Source: Sodiomyces alkalinus F11 (lineage: Eukaryota > Ascomycota > Sordariomycetes > Glomerellales > Plectosphaerellaceae). From it: a DNA stretch of 64,000 nucleotides. Each line of letters opens with the position of its first letter. Position 1 is the first letter of the stretch. Made by a program: the position numbers and the translations under genes. Location: contig NW_021167083.1 of assembly GCF_003711515.1 (NCBI RefSeq), forward strand, positions 942,481 to 1,006,480, read 5' to 3'. The notes below the pieces were generated by a model. It did no database searches. It was not told the DNA's origin and saw only the letters and a list, made by a program, of their open reading frames with translations. Below, piece by piece: positions 22,390 to 34,052 of this stretch.

Positions 22390-23275
22390 CCCGCGGCATC
22401 TAGATGAGCTCATGCTTTCCTTGCCCTGTGCTGTGTGCTTGTCCAACGATCAAGTCAATGCCACTAATCATGACCAATCCAAATCATGAGCGTCGACATT
22501 CATCGCATTTGTGATAACAGTAGCTTGCTACGTACAGCAGTGCGTCCTGCCCAATTGTCCAATTTCCTGCACGGAGTACAACTCGCTTCACGAAATGGCA
22601 TTGGAGATGAAAATAAATGAAATTAATTCGAGGGTATAGAATTGATTGATGATTAGATTCGGCGCTGTGAAGTTAATTGATTGCTAATTAATTGACTGAA
22701 TTGGTTCGCCTACCCCTGTTCGTAGCTGCCCATAAGTGAAGCTATTCCCAGATCATAGACATACCTATTATTAGCCCCTCGGACCCTCGAACTACTAACA
22801 GTTACTAGGTCCTGCCGCAGCCAGCTCTTGAGACTCTGAATAGCTTTAAGTGTTTTGGGCGATATCCTCGATCTTGGAAGAGGTTGGAAGACTGTAGATA
22901 GGAGAGGTCGAAAGATTATGGATAGAAGAGGTCGGAAGATCAATAGATGGAAGAGGTCGGTAGATACTATGGATTTAAGAGGTTAGGAGACTGTAAATTA
23001 AAGAGGGTGGCAGATATTGTAGAGTAAGTAGTGTTGATTGAAGACTTTGTTCCCCTGAAAATAAAAATAAAAATAAAAATAAAATCCTATTAGTCCGGAG
23101 GCGAATTAATACTTATTCTGTCTACTATCACGAAGTTAATTAGTGTCTCAATTCCGAGGGTGTAAATTAACTGATTGAATTCATGAAAAAAGACGCCTAA
23201 ATTGATTGACTGATTGATTGAATTAAATTGATGGAACTGATCGAAGAGCAACGCTGTTGCGTAGAGACCTGGTTA
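22390..23275. other. Intergenic, AT-rich with short repeats
   Basis: No gene seen. It contains TTGATTGA/AATTAATT-type simple sequence (22610-22700 and 23130-23240), an imperfect minisatellite, and an AAATAA-type simple repeat (about 23056-23083). Confidence 0.5.
22864..23030 (+). repeat. Imperfect minisatellite with AGAGGTYGGAAGA core
   Basis: About six diverged copies of a unit of about 27-31 nt, each with an AGAGGT(C/T)GG-AAGA core followed by a TAGATA-like segment, run head to tail. Copies differ by point changes and small indels. No gene lies across it. Confidence 0.6.
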
Positions 23276-23648
23276 GGCGCTTCCCGTTTCGTGACAACCA
23301 GACAAGCGCCTGCCATTCGGGACTTTACAGATCCTTTGAATATCAGGTTCCCTCAGACTCAATTGCTTGGATAGGACTAGCAATGCATACAATGACCTCG
23401 GCTTCGCAATTTGCCCTGCGTTTGGCATAGGATGCAAAGTACACGGCCATGTTATAGTCTACGGTGAAGTAGAACATACCCTTCCTGCCACTGAAGTCGG
23501 ATGGGAAGGTACTCAGAAGTCTCTCGATGTTTTGTAAATCTCCATTCTCGTCCAAGAGACCGCGGATGCGGGCCAGGTCCAGTGTCAGAGACATGTGGTT
23601 GGAGGTCACGTGAAAGGACGTCGACGACCTTGATCCCGAAGGAGTCAC
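23276..23648 (-). pseudogene. Fragment of a fungal hypothetical gene, frameshifted
   Basis: The minus-strand frame from 23648 encodes about 100 residues with a protein-like stretch (GMFYFTVDYNMAVYFASYAK, then VIVCIASPIQAIES), then stops at 23343. Continuing in the next frame gives LREPDIQRICKVPNGRR to a stop near 23276, which reads as the natural continuation, so about one base seems lost near 23355. I recall similar sequences in fungal hypothetical proteins but cannot name the family. The first 30 codons may not be genuine. Most likely a decaying gene fragment. Confidence 0.4.
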
Positions 23649-24636
23649 TGTTCGGGCTAAGAAAAGAGGCCGGATATTGACCGCCGATATTTGTATATAG
23701 AAGGGGGCCCGGTCCGAAGACTAGTAGAGAGTCTGGGGCCGACTTCGGATAGTGTAGCCCGGAGGACCTCCGGCGGAAAAGGAGAAGGTTTAAGTATAAC
23801 TATGCAGAGGGAAGGGAACAAGTTTGGGTGTCGCGAGGTACTTTGATATCTCATGTCAGGTACGTCGGAGTGGGGTATGCACGAGCCACAACGCTGCACG
23901 TGACGGAGAATTTGGAGGAATCAGAAAGCGGCCTCCATGGCAGCGACACACGAATTCCGTATCTTACTCACGTATTATTCCTCCCCTAAGCCTAAGGTAT
24001 GACGGAACTCGAGCTCCTTGAGTCCTCACCTGCCGACCACTTCCATTCTCTCATCCCTCGGAAACCCCTTCGCTTTTCTTTTTAACCTCTCCCACCCCTT
24101 TCCGTCTTTGAATGTGGACTTAGTGCCAATATTCCACAAAATTGCATTCACTGTTCCACTGTATATATATTTATACAGCCAGCAGCCGTCTTGCACACCC
24201 CCTTCCCCTTCCCCGCCAACCCGCCAGCCGCATATCGACGAGGGGGGCCCGCTGCATCGTCCCGCTCCAGCTCGCCGCCGCCCATCCAGAATAGGGTCCG
24301 GACTTAAGCCCATCTTTTCCCACAGAAAACGTCGCGCACTACTTCGTACATCGTACATCGACTGCTGCATCCTTTCCCCCGACATCCCCCGGATTCACAG
24401 TCTCCTCTGTTCTTCCAATTTTTTTGGTCTCTTCGACGCCTCGCCTTCCATCGACGGTCTTCTCTTTGTGCGACATCCATCGCGATCGTGTTACATCTTG
24501 CTGGAAAACCATCGCTGATTGCGTCATTCCTGTCTACCTGGCCGCTAGGAGAATACCGGTAATCCTTGTCACCAACCACACAGGACGGACGGACCCATCG
24601 GAATAACCAACGAACGGCAGACGGACTTCCCCCGAG
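23649..24636. other. Upstream region and 5' UTR of DDI1
   Basis: No gene recognised. The last several hundred bases are C/T-rich, typical of a fungal promoter and leader, and lead into the intron-split start codon of DDI1. Confidence 0.5.
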
Positions 24637-26116
24637 ATGTGAGCTTGACACTTCCTTTCTCTGATCCGCGGCACCCCTACTATCTGGCAAGGCTTCCAAC
24701 TGACTTCTTCCGTGTTCCAGGCGTATCACACTAAGTATAACCAACCTGGAGTCATCAGATCAGGATGACATCCTCACGCTTGAAGTCTTTCCGGACATGC
24801 CCTTGTCCACCCTGCGAGAGTCCGTCCAGGCCGAGACCCAAATTGCTCCCACCTCCCAACACCTTTATCACAACGGCAACTTGATTGCTGCCGACCAAGA
24901 CGCGAAGACAATGGCCGAGCTGGGCATCTCCGATAACGATATGCTGGCCGTCCATGTCAGAAATGTGCGAGCCTCTGCCGGCCGGCCCGACCAATCGAGG
25001 AGAGCAGGGGGTGGACAGCAGCGAAGTAACCCAGGCCCTTCCGGTCAGGACCCTGAACTTATCAGGCTCCGTATTCTCGGTGACCCTAGACTGCGCGCTC
25101 AAGCTCAGCAGCAGCAGCCCCAGCTCGCCGCCGTACTCGATGATCCCCAGAGGTTCGCCCAAATGTTCAACGATAGTCTCGAGCGAGAGCAGAGGGAGCG
25201 CGAGGCCCGTCAGAGGGAAATAGCCCGCTTGAATGAGGATCCTTTCGATATAGAGGCCCAGCAAAAGATTGAGGAGATGATCCGCCAGGAGCGCGTTATG
25301 GAGAACCTGCAAAATGCGATGGAGCATAACCCTGAAGGTGAGGGGCTTATATCACCTGCCTTCCCAAGGTGAAACCAATTTCCTGCTAACCAGCTGTTCA
25401 TTTCTCCAGTTTTCGGCCGGGTGCACATGCTCTATGTCGACGTCGAGGTCAATAATCACAAGGTGAAGGCCTTGGTAGACTCAGGCGCTCAGGCCACTAT
25501 CATGTCTCCCTCATGTGCCGAGGCCTGTGGGATCATGCGTCTAGTGGACAAGCGATTTGCAGGCGTCGCTCGAGGTGTAGGCACTGCAAACATCATCGGC
25601 CGCGTACACTCCGCCCCGATCAAGATCGGCACACTATACCTGCCCTGCAGCTTCACCGTCATGGAGGGGAAATCGGTAGATCTTCTCCTGGGCTTGGACA
25701 TGTTGAAACGGCATCAAGCTTGCTTGGATTTGGCCAAGGATAAACTGATCATACAGGGTATCGAGATTCCCTTCCTGGGTGAGGCCGACATTCCCAAGGA
25801 GAGCGAGGAAGCTCTCGAGCAGGAACCCAGGCTACCCGGCCCAGCTGGAACCACCATCGGCCAACGGTCAGGTGTCGTGTCAGGGCCGGACGATGCGCCG
25901 CAACAGTCAAGCAGCCAGGGCACACCGGCTGCTGCAGCGCCTCCGTCCGCTACATCCACGGCACCGGTAACATCCCAGCCGGCGGCACCCAGCTTCCCCG
26001 AGGAGTCGATCAAGCAGCTCATGGACTTGGGCTTTCCCCGCCAGGCAGCCATTGATGCGCTCCAGGCCACGGGCGGCAACGTCGAATTTGCGGCGGGCTT
26101 ACTGTTTGGGGCCTGA
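24637..26116 (+). CDS. DDI1: DNA damage-inducible protein 1 (ubiquitin-receptor aspartic protease), 441 aa
   Basis: Exons 24637-24638, 24721-25337 and 25410-26116 total 1326 nt. The protein starts MRITLSITN as Ddi1 orthologues do, which requires the ATG to be split: AT ends exon 1 and G begins exon 2. Domains: ubiquitin-like (residues about 1-75), helical region with RQREIARLNEDPFDIEAQ (about 130-210), retropepsin-like protease with active site LVDSGAQATI and LLGLDMLKRHQ (about 205-320), a Pro/Ser/Ala-rich linker, and a C-terminal UBA (residues about 400-441, with MDLGFPRQAAIDAL). Ddi1 shuttles ubiquitinated proteins to the proteasome and cleaves some of them; in yeast it also affects secretion and the DNA-damage response. 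It is convergent with RRP8, 507 bp away. Confidence 0.95.
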
Positions 26117-26622
26117 TCTCACTTGACTTCACCCTCGGACCGACAGAGCAGCGGACAAGCAAAGGTCTAGACGAATTTGCTGGAGGCACATCTTTCTTGG
26201 AGGCCTCTCTTCGTTGCGAAGGAGCAAGTGACAGTTTGGCTAGAGACACGAACCGAAATAACAAACAAAAAAAAAAGCATAAAGGAGCTTTCTAGAGAGA
26301 CCACGTCGCGACGACTTTGAGATTAGGACGGGCGCACTCGGCCAACGGTTAGCGTTCATGATACTTAATCTCACCACCTTAACAATTTTCAATATGACGT
26401 CCAGCTTTTTCTCCCATCGCAGTATATCGTCCACACTATTATATGATATAATTCGCAACAGAAGACGTTCCAAGCCGACTTAATGCCAGCGCGAGATCCC
26501 AAGTCATTTTCCTGTGCATAAGCAAATTCGCATTTTATAGACTTTTTACAGCTATCAGCCCTTGCCCCTAACCAACAAACCACAACTTTTCCCATCGGAC
26601 CCCAGTCTTGTGAAACAAACAC

Positions 26623-28359
26623 CTAACGCAGCTTGTAGACACACGGCTTCAAGATGCTACCTTCATCCACACCATCGGCACCCTGCTCCTCCCAGACGAA
26701 CCTTTTCTGTTTCTTATTCCTGGCAGCCGCCTCCTTGGCCGCGTCGGCCGGAACAACGCACTTCCCTTTGGTGGGCGGCGCAGCCTTGACGAAGAGCATC
26801 CTGACGAACATCTTGTTCGACATGTCCGGCTCCCCGTGGAGAACGAACCCCCGCTTGAGAAGCGCCTCGACGAACGCGGACACATCGGTCTCGCGGCGCC
26901 TATCCTCGGCGCCGTCCACCTCAACGGCGAGGTCCTGCCGGTCGGTGTCGGTGGCAGGACCACCTTCAGGATCGCCGCCTTTCTTGGCGGGCAGCTGCAG
27001 CTTCTTCTTGCGGGCGCCGACGCTGTGGCTGACGGGACCACCGGGTCGCTGCCCCTTCTGCCCCTTCTGGGCGGCGGCGGGGTTGCCGAAGCGGGACTTG
27101 ATCTCGGCGACCCAGAGCTCGCCCTTCCAGCGGAGGATGCGGTAGGCTTCCTCGACGAAGTCGAGCCAGTTGGTGCCCATGAGGGCGAGGCAGAAGATGG
27201 CGATGTCGACGGCGCCGTTGGCGAGCGGGAGGTTGGCGATGTCGGCTCGCGTGACGTGCGGGCTGGGGTTGTGCAGGTCGAAGCTGTGGATGGCGAGGCG
27301 GAGTTTGCGGGCTTCGGGGAGGAGGGTGGCGGCGAGGCGGGCGTCGCCGCAGCCTAGGTCGGCGATGGTCGTGACGCGGTCGGTGTGCGGCAGGGCGGGC
27401 AGCAGGTCGCTGGCCCCGGCTCCGTTCTGATGGTTACCTGGTTTCTTGCCTTTGGGGGGATACGGCTGCTGCTTTGCCCGGAGCCTGATGTCGCGGATGT
27501 AGCCGTCGACGGGGTTCTCTGGCCACACCTCGACTTGTCGTCGGAATCCCTCGTGGTACTCGGAGAACATCTCTGGGCTCTCTTCGAAGAGGCGGAGGGC
27601 CTCGGCCGAGGGGCGGGTGTACAGGGTCTCGTTGAGGTGACGGAAACGCGCGGAAACGAGCTTCGCGCGCATGGAGGCCTGAAGGGGCGTGAGCTTGGCC
27701 GCGGGGGGAGGCAAAGGAGGCGCGGTAGACAATGCGGCATATTTTGCCGCCGCCGGCGACACTGAGGTCGCTTCTTTGGGCTTGGTAGAGGGGGCATCAT
27801 GCTCGTCATGGCTAGGATCAGACTGAGGCTTATCCCCCGACGTTGTCGTAGCCCGGTCTCCGGGTTTTGCCTTGGCATCCTTCTCGAGTTTGCGGTTCTT
27901 GGGTTTGTCTTTGCCGTTTTGTTTCTGTTGCTTCTCCGTTTTTAATTTCTTGGGCGGAGGCTGCTCTTCGGAGCCTGGTTTTTTTGGACTTGTCTCATCC
28001 TGGTCATTGATTCCATCCCAAGAATCCTCATCGCCTTGGTCACCATTGGTGCCTACATCAGGAGCCAGGCCGGTAGGAACCGACGAAGTGTCGGCTGCTG
28101 TGTCGTCACCGCCTTTCTTTTCTCTGCCATCCCGAGCTCGACCTCGTGGTTTCTTGTCGTTGGCTTTTTTGTTGACGGGCTTTTTTCCTTCGATTACCGA
28201 CTCCCATAGGTCGGCAATGTTGGCGTCCGTCACATTCGTATTATGAGCAGTTCTCTTACGCTTCTTATGCGACTTCGTCTCCGCGTCGTCTTTCTTTTTC
28301 GCCTGCTTTTCAAGTTTGAGATTCTCAGCCGAGACTGACCAGCCTTTGACTGAAAACAT
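26623..28359 (-). CDS. RRP8: Ribosomal RNA-processing protein 8 (SAM-dependent rRNA methyltransferase), 578 aa
   Basis: Single-exon gene. The chosen start is MFSVKGWSVS (28359), the usual Rrp8 N-terminus; an upstream in-frame ATG at 28467 adds an unlikely hydrophobic leader. The N-terminal half is low-complexity Lys/Arg/Asp/Glu-rich with nuclear-localisation-like clusters. The conserved half starts at RHLNETLYTRPS and contains the SAM-binding motif IADLGCGDARLA near residue 332, then SFDLHNP and FCLALMGTNWLDF. Rrp8 installs m1A in 25S rRNA in the nucleolus. A Lys/Gly-rich insert (GQKGQRPGG) follows EIKSRFG. The 578-residue length exceeds the roughly 390 of yeast Rrp8, as expected from the long disordered N-terminus of filamentous fungal orthologues. 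Confidence 0.95.
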   Translation of the reverse strand: MFSVKGWSVSAENLKLEKQAKKKDDAETKSHKKRKRTAHNTNVTDANIADLWESVIEGKKPVNKKANDKKPRGRARDGREKKGGDDTAADTSSVPTGLAPDVGTNGDQGDEDSWDGINDQDETSPKKPGSEEQPPPKKLKTEKQQKQNGKDKPKNRKLEKDAKAKPGDRATTTSGDKPQSDPSHDEHDAPSTKPKEATSVSPAAAKYAALSTAPPLPPPAAKLTPLQASMRAKLVSARFRHLNETLYTRPSAEALRLFEESPEMFSEYHEGFRRQVEVWPENPVDGYIRDIRLRAKQQPYPPKGKKPGNHQNGAGASDLLPALPHTDRVTTIADLGCGDARLAATLLPEARKLRLAIHSFDLHNPSPHVTRADIANLPLANGAVDIAIFCLALMGTNWLDFVEEAYRILRWKGELWVAEIKSRFGNPAAAQKGQKGQRPGGPVSHSVGARKKKLQLPAKKGGDPEGGPATDTDRQDLAVEVDGAEDRRRETDVSAFVEALLKRGFVLHGEPDMSNKMFVRMLFVKAAPPTKGKCVVPADAAKEAAARNKKQKRFVWEEQGADGVDEGSILKPCVYKLR

Positions 28360-31300
28360 AGTATGCGATGAAAGTTGAGAAGTAAGGTAATAATAAGGAG
28401 AAGAATACCAAGAGGAAGATGAAAATATATAGGTGCGTGACAGAGGGACTGTCAGAACAGTGAGCAAGTCGCAGGTACTCGACTATTCGCGCTGCTCAGA
28501 TTTCTGCACCTATACACCTGTCATGCCTCTCGTAACTAGAGTGAACTGGAATAATTCAACTATAGAAGACACTCGGAAAGAAAATTGCAGGTGTTTCTCT
28601 CAAGTTGGTGATGTGAGGATTGGTTCGATATGTTGATAGTACGGAGTGACTTTTTTTTTCTTTCTTTTTTTTTCTTCGCGCCCGCCCCTGCAAGGTTATT
28701 GGTTTACTTAACGACCCACAATTTCCCAGACGCGGCGTGATGTCCTGTTTATGTAAGCCCCGTTAATTTCTTTGCAAAACAGGACATGGTACTAGTGAGC
28801 ATATAAAGGTAAGGAAGGAGTAGCGGATATACTGGTTAATTGAGTCCCCGTGGAGTTTGTTGAGGGCACTAATTTCCTGCAGTTTGGTTGATATCCATGT
28901 AATTAATTACGCGTCAGGACTGTATTGGGAACGGCCAACTTTTTATTTGTGAGCTGACTGGATTTCGTTTGTTTGGTCAATCCGGCTTTTCGGGCGAGAT
29001 AATTTCAAACAAGCTGTGCTCAACACATGCTCGTCTCTCCCCCGTCCGCTCAATGCTTCGCAGACAACATCGCAGCCCCTGCACACTTCATGACCATTGG
29101 CCCTAATTCCGTATCTCTTCCTTCCTGTCTACCTTCGTCCTGCCTCTTTATGTGATCTCCGGTGGGGTTTCCGTCGTTCCTCGTCAGTGACGAGACTACG
29201 AATCACAATCCCATCGCAATATAAGTGTCTTGTGTCTAATGTTTAGTGTACGCACTTTCCCCTTAAGGGCCTCTTTTCCAGGGCTAAGTAGCTCTAGGCC
29301 TCAGCCACATATGTACCTAGGCAGACAGACTGGAAAGATCCGACAACAATCAGTAGAAGTCGATTTAAATTCCCCCTCATGCTTGATTGAGATTTGACGT
29401 CGTGGCTAATCATAGGTGGAAGCGGTAGATAGATGGGGCAGGCGGGGGGTGTTTACTTTGCTACAATGGATCATAGCCCGTAGGGCACCTCAAGAAATCT
29501 GGCCGTCCATCACAGGTCTTTAATGTGTACGGAGCAGTTGTCCGTGACCACTGGTAACAAGACCAAGAGGACAAGCCACTAGCGGTTTCGGCCTATGCTC
29601 CAGTAACGCTTTTAAGATACCGAGCTGCTTCTGCCGGTTTTCGACCCAAGACTTCAAATTCTCTGGACAAGCTAAAGCCCCGCAGGCCTCTAAGTTTATT
29701 ATTGACCTACTTTCACACTTTCACACTTTCACACAAACTGCCTGCCCTATCTACCTATGCTAAGGAATCGGCTTCGACTATCGTCCCAAAACCAGGACAT
29801 GCTATTATACTTTGATGTCTAGTTATCTATCATACCCACTGCGGGCGTTACCTAAAGGTAGCGGTTTCAAGGTGCTTGTAACCAAGGGCAGGAGCGGAGT
29901 AAGACGCAAAGCATAGAGTCGCGGTTGGAACGGGGCCAACTATTCGTAGGTAAGGTAGGGGGAGGAGGAGAAGCATAGGGGTGCTACTATACGAAGTACG
30001 AATATATGATTCTAGCGGTCTGACAGTTCTGCATGCTACCGTCGTATTGTAATAGACCCGAACAGTGCCACGGCACTTCATTTTTGCCGTAATTCCCTCT
30101 CCCTTAGGTATTAACTCGGTAGAAGCGCTTTGTTTCGACTTGCCTCCATGACGGACCATCATATCTACCTATGTACCATTGAACTGCCGCGATAGCTTCA
30201 CAGGAATTGTCTCCCCGGTGCCTAGGGTCACATAAGGTAGTTAGTTCTGATGCCATATTCTCGCATACATAACTCGAGCTCCGTATGAGAGCCAACCGTC
30301 AAGACAACTTCAGCATCCGTAGATTTCGTATGTACTTCGTGGATTTTCTGGGAGAAAGGAGAGCTCTATCATATTCATGTTCATCTTCTCTTGTGATCCA
30401 GAAAAGAGTAAAGACCCACCATTCACCAATTCTCGGGGTGCTCTTTGAACCCCCCTATTCAGGAGCCTCCCGATCAGGTGGGAGGGGGCGGGCGGCACTC
30501 AACAAGATCTGGTCCGTGCTTCACTGGCGGGTCAACCCTCGATACGTATGAAATCCCGGTTGCCTCATCCCCCACTTGGTTCGGTTCTGGGCCTCCCCAC
30601 TACAGTGTGGGAGCTCGAACCCCATTTGTATCTGGTCATTGGATGCCGCCCAGAAACCGTAACCCTAGCTGCGTACGCCCCCTGTTCTTCGCAACATTTT
30701 GCCTCCTGCACCTCGTTCGACCACGACAAGAACAGAAGGGAATGGCCGTTTCCCGTGTACCTCCTTCGAGATGGTGTGGCGAACACACACGAAATATATG
30801 CATACTGCAGCCCCAGAACGTGGTCGAGGGTGGCTATTTGATCGACGTGGTCTTGCTCATTGGATCTACTCCTTCGTATGCTCGTCATCACCCACCATCT
30901 CTCTGTTCTCGCTTCCCGGTCTTTAACCACGAGCCCGATACCCGCATACCGACTGACTGCCCTTTGATCACACGTGGCAGTTCGGTGGCAACTCTAAAAC
31001 AACAAAACCGGCCCGCCAGCCCATCTTGTCTTCGATGAAGCTACTGACGCATGCCACCGCCATTACACCGGCTGCACCAGCTGCACCTCTCTCCATGTCA
31101 TGGTCGAGGTAAACTGCTCACTGCATGACGATAGTGCATCCTGCCAGTCACCACATGGTATTCACACGGATGCCAAGACCCACGCTAGTGAACGTGGGAA
31201 AGTGACTGCTGTGGCTGTCCTCATCCTGCCCTTTTGTCACCTTTTTATAGACACCGCTGTAGCTGACTGCAGCAACTATCACAGGAACAGTAACTCGCTA

Positions 31301-34022
31301 AAGCTGTAGCGCGCATTGTTAAATTCTCTCTGTACAGGAAGGCAAAGATCGGTACGAAAGAGCTCTTCGGATAGCTACGATATACGTGTAAACCCTCGGG
31401 TCGGCTCCTTTTCGGCTGTTCAGCTCAGCACATGGAAGAGAGCCTACCATGACCTACTATCATGCCGTGGTTTCGGTCTACCAAAGGTCAGGTACCTCGA
31501 GGGAGCTAAAAACACGTATATATCGCCCAGTATTTCTACTATGATATACCACTGCGGGGAAGGTAAGGTAGTCGATATTTACCTCCCTTCTGTAAGGTAC
31601 CTCTACCTTAGGTACCTGTAGTCGACATCATCCCCACGTCTCATCTCCTTACGAGGTCCTCACTACCTTGAAACATAAGGTAGTAACCCGACCGCCACTA
31701 CCCCGCTGGGCCTGTCCTCTCCCTGGTACTACCAGCAGGTGCGACGACAAAATTGTCAAAACCACCATCGTAGGTTTCTCCAAACCAGATGCCATGTCAC
31801 CTGCTTATGCCCCTGCCGATATAAATGCCTTTCGTCGGGGTTAAAGCAGCAAAGGTATTGATGACCAATCTTCACTCCGTCTCCATGCAGTAGCATACAT
31901 ACGCTGTGCTGCAATGCTTCTTTATCTAACTCGGGCATTTCCCTTTTGGAAACGCTTAAGCCGCCGTAGTAACCCACACGGACATAATCCCCCCCCCCCC
32001 ATTCCTCAAATGTACCAGATATATCTCCCTCGCTTCGGTTAGCAGGTAATGGAGTGGCTTTTATAGCAAGTCTATCCTTTAAGGTATTCAACATTGCTAA
32101 ATGCTAACCTATTTAGAGTCTTGCCCCAGCCCAACCTCGCCCGCCCACTTCCCGGTACATAAGATTTTGTTCCTCGGTGCAGGGGAGGGCGATACGCCGT
32201 CTGCCGGACGTGGGCCGCCGCGTGGAGTGGAGTTCCTCCGAGCGACTTCCCCTGTAAATCTGCCTTGCCACACCTGGCGCGCCAAGTATGCAGTGCCCAG
32301 GTCAATTTTCGGACCTCACAAGGATCCGACGGCTAGGGCAAGGAGGTCCCAAGCCACAAGAGGTCCGGGAAAATGAGAGCGGAGCCTAAATTACCAGCCC
32401 ATCAAGATTAAGTGCGGCAAATATCGCACGACATGTGCGAAGGGGGCTTTGCTGATCATGACGCAGAGCCTTTTTTCTTCTCCTCTGCCGCTGCAAGAGG
32501 TAAACACACGACAGCCACCCAACTGACCCTGGAATCTGGAATCTGGTATCGGGGTCTTCGCACGACAATAACACAAAACCCCGATGGAGGGGCTGAGAGA
32601 GGGGTAAAGAGGGCAGATTCTGCGAAATTATGGGACTTCCTACCGGCCATACAACGTCCGACGATACACAACCACGTTTGTGTTCCACAAAAGACTTCCG
32701 TGGTCGCTGCAAGTCAACGGTCTGGCAGTCGGGCCATGGATGGTCTTTGCCTCTTCATGATATTCTTTCTCGGGGTAGGCCAAGGCTCAATGGATCATGA
32801 TTGTTGCGACCATCCGTGACGGACAAGTCCCAACACCGAGCCGAGCCGCGCGAGTGAGTAGGGGTCGCGAAGGGATGGGTATTACATGATTACATACCCG
32901 TGCCTATTGCTTCTCTGCGTGGCGGGAGGGTCGCATTATTAACCCATATGACGTCCCTTCCTTGGGGTGTTTTCACAGCGCCGCAGTTTGCGGTTAGATA
33001 TCGACTCGCGTTCTGATACTTAGGATATGCGTTTCAAATCACAGTTCACCTCTGGTGTCTGCGAACCGTACCTATGCATCATATAGGTATTGCATCATCC
33101 TTAACTGACTGACAGCCGCGGGCTCCCGTCATCGGGTCACTGACGACTGGTTAGGCTCCTGCTCCTTCCTTCGCCGCTTGCCCGCGTTAAATGGGAAACA
33201 AAAGCCGTCCTATCCGACTCCCGCATGAGTCCCGCATGAAGCGCAAGAGCTGAGTAAATAGACGGCGACTCGAGATGGGAGAGACGCGGGGCTGAGCGAT
33301 CTTGTACACGCTCGTGCCGACTACCTCAAACTGCATGATTCGAGATGATCGACCAACGTCAGATAGCTTCACGAAGAGCCCGGCAGCGATTCGTTGAACT
33401 AACACGATGTGCCTAGTGTTCTTTAACCATTCTAATTATCAATTTCTCTCAATCTTGGACGACTTGCTTTGCCTACAAAGTAATTACCTCCGAAGGTGCT
33501 TTCGACTCGAAAGCAGTACATCTACTCTACCGCAGAGGAGATACCTCATATTGTCCTGCCTCGGCTGTCAGCCCTACATTCGCTTATCCAGAACATAACT
33601 GTGGCCAAAAGGCTATATGGGCATTTGTGACGAGTCCAAGGTAATGTTCCTGGTTGTGAATCCTTTGCTTGTTTGTCTGTCGCTCTTGTGTTTCTGATTC
33701 GTGGGTACTTTGCTACCTTACTATCATCACCTCGTACGTTGGAGACGCACCTGAACCAAAACCACATGGGTTCAAATGGTAAAGAAGCTACACACCTATC
33801 CTGAAATGAGGGTATGAACCCCCCAGTAAGTACACCCACTCCCGTTGCGCCCCAATATGCCCCCACAGCTACAAGTCACAGTCCCCACAGCCCAGCCCAT
33901 ATCGGATTAGGACGAGGTCCCGTTGGCTTGGCATGGTTCCGGTGAATGCAAGGAGCTAGAGCCCCCTTTTCGTTGTAGCCCCTTTTAGAGTTGACAGGGA
34001 ATGTGGGCAGAACCCCCCCCCC
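28360..34022. other. Gene-poor region of about 5.7 kb
   Basis: Composition is normal, not RIP-like, yet no reading frame has convincing protein character apart from the weak candidate at 31756-32094. The stretch includes many CCTTACCT / GGTACC / CCTAGG words (29310, 31488, 31563-31620), a triple TTTCACAC repeat (29709-29735) and C homopolymers. It could be a long regulatory region of the downstream regulator gene, contain non-coding RNA, or be old decayed sequence. Confidence 0.5.
31756..32094 (-). CDS. Doubtful small ORF, 112 aa
   Basis: An isolated minus-strand frame with reasonably protein-like composition (LAIKATPLPANRSEGDISG, then GDYVRVGYYGGLSVSKREMP) and no low complexity. No family is recognised and no neighbouring exon could be joined. 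It may be a remnant or chance; it is the best candidate in the gene-poor region. Confidence 0.2.
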   Translation of the reverse strand: MLNTLKDRLAIKATPLPANRSEGDISGTFEEWGGGDYVRVGYYGGLSVSKREMPELDKEALQHSVCMLLHGDGVKIGHQYLCCFNPDERHLYRQGHKQVTWHLVWRNLRWWF

Positions 34023-34052
34023 NNNNNNNNNNNNNNNNNNNNNNNNNNNNNN
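34023..34052. other. Assembly gap (30 N) in a C homopolymer
   Basis: A run of 30 N is flanked by C9 on the left and C6 on the right, so the gap was probably caused by a poly-C tract. Confidence 0.99.

Noticed and set aside
23056..23083. A-rich AAATAA run as a retroposon tail
   Set aside because: No LINE or SINE body precedes it; it is simple sequence.
26654..28246. Plus-strand open frames over RRP8
   Set aside because: Antisense shadows of a GC-rich coding region; RRP8 is the supported gene.
30445..31038. 197-codon open frame in the gene-poor region
   Set aside because: Composition is random (Pro, Arg, Ser, Cys scattered), with no motif and no splice partners. Treated as chance.
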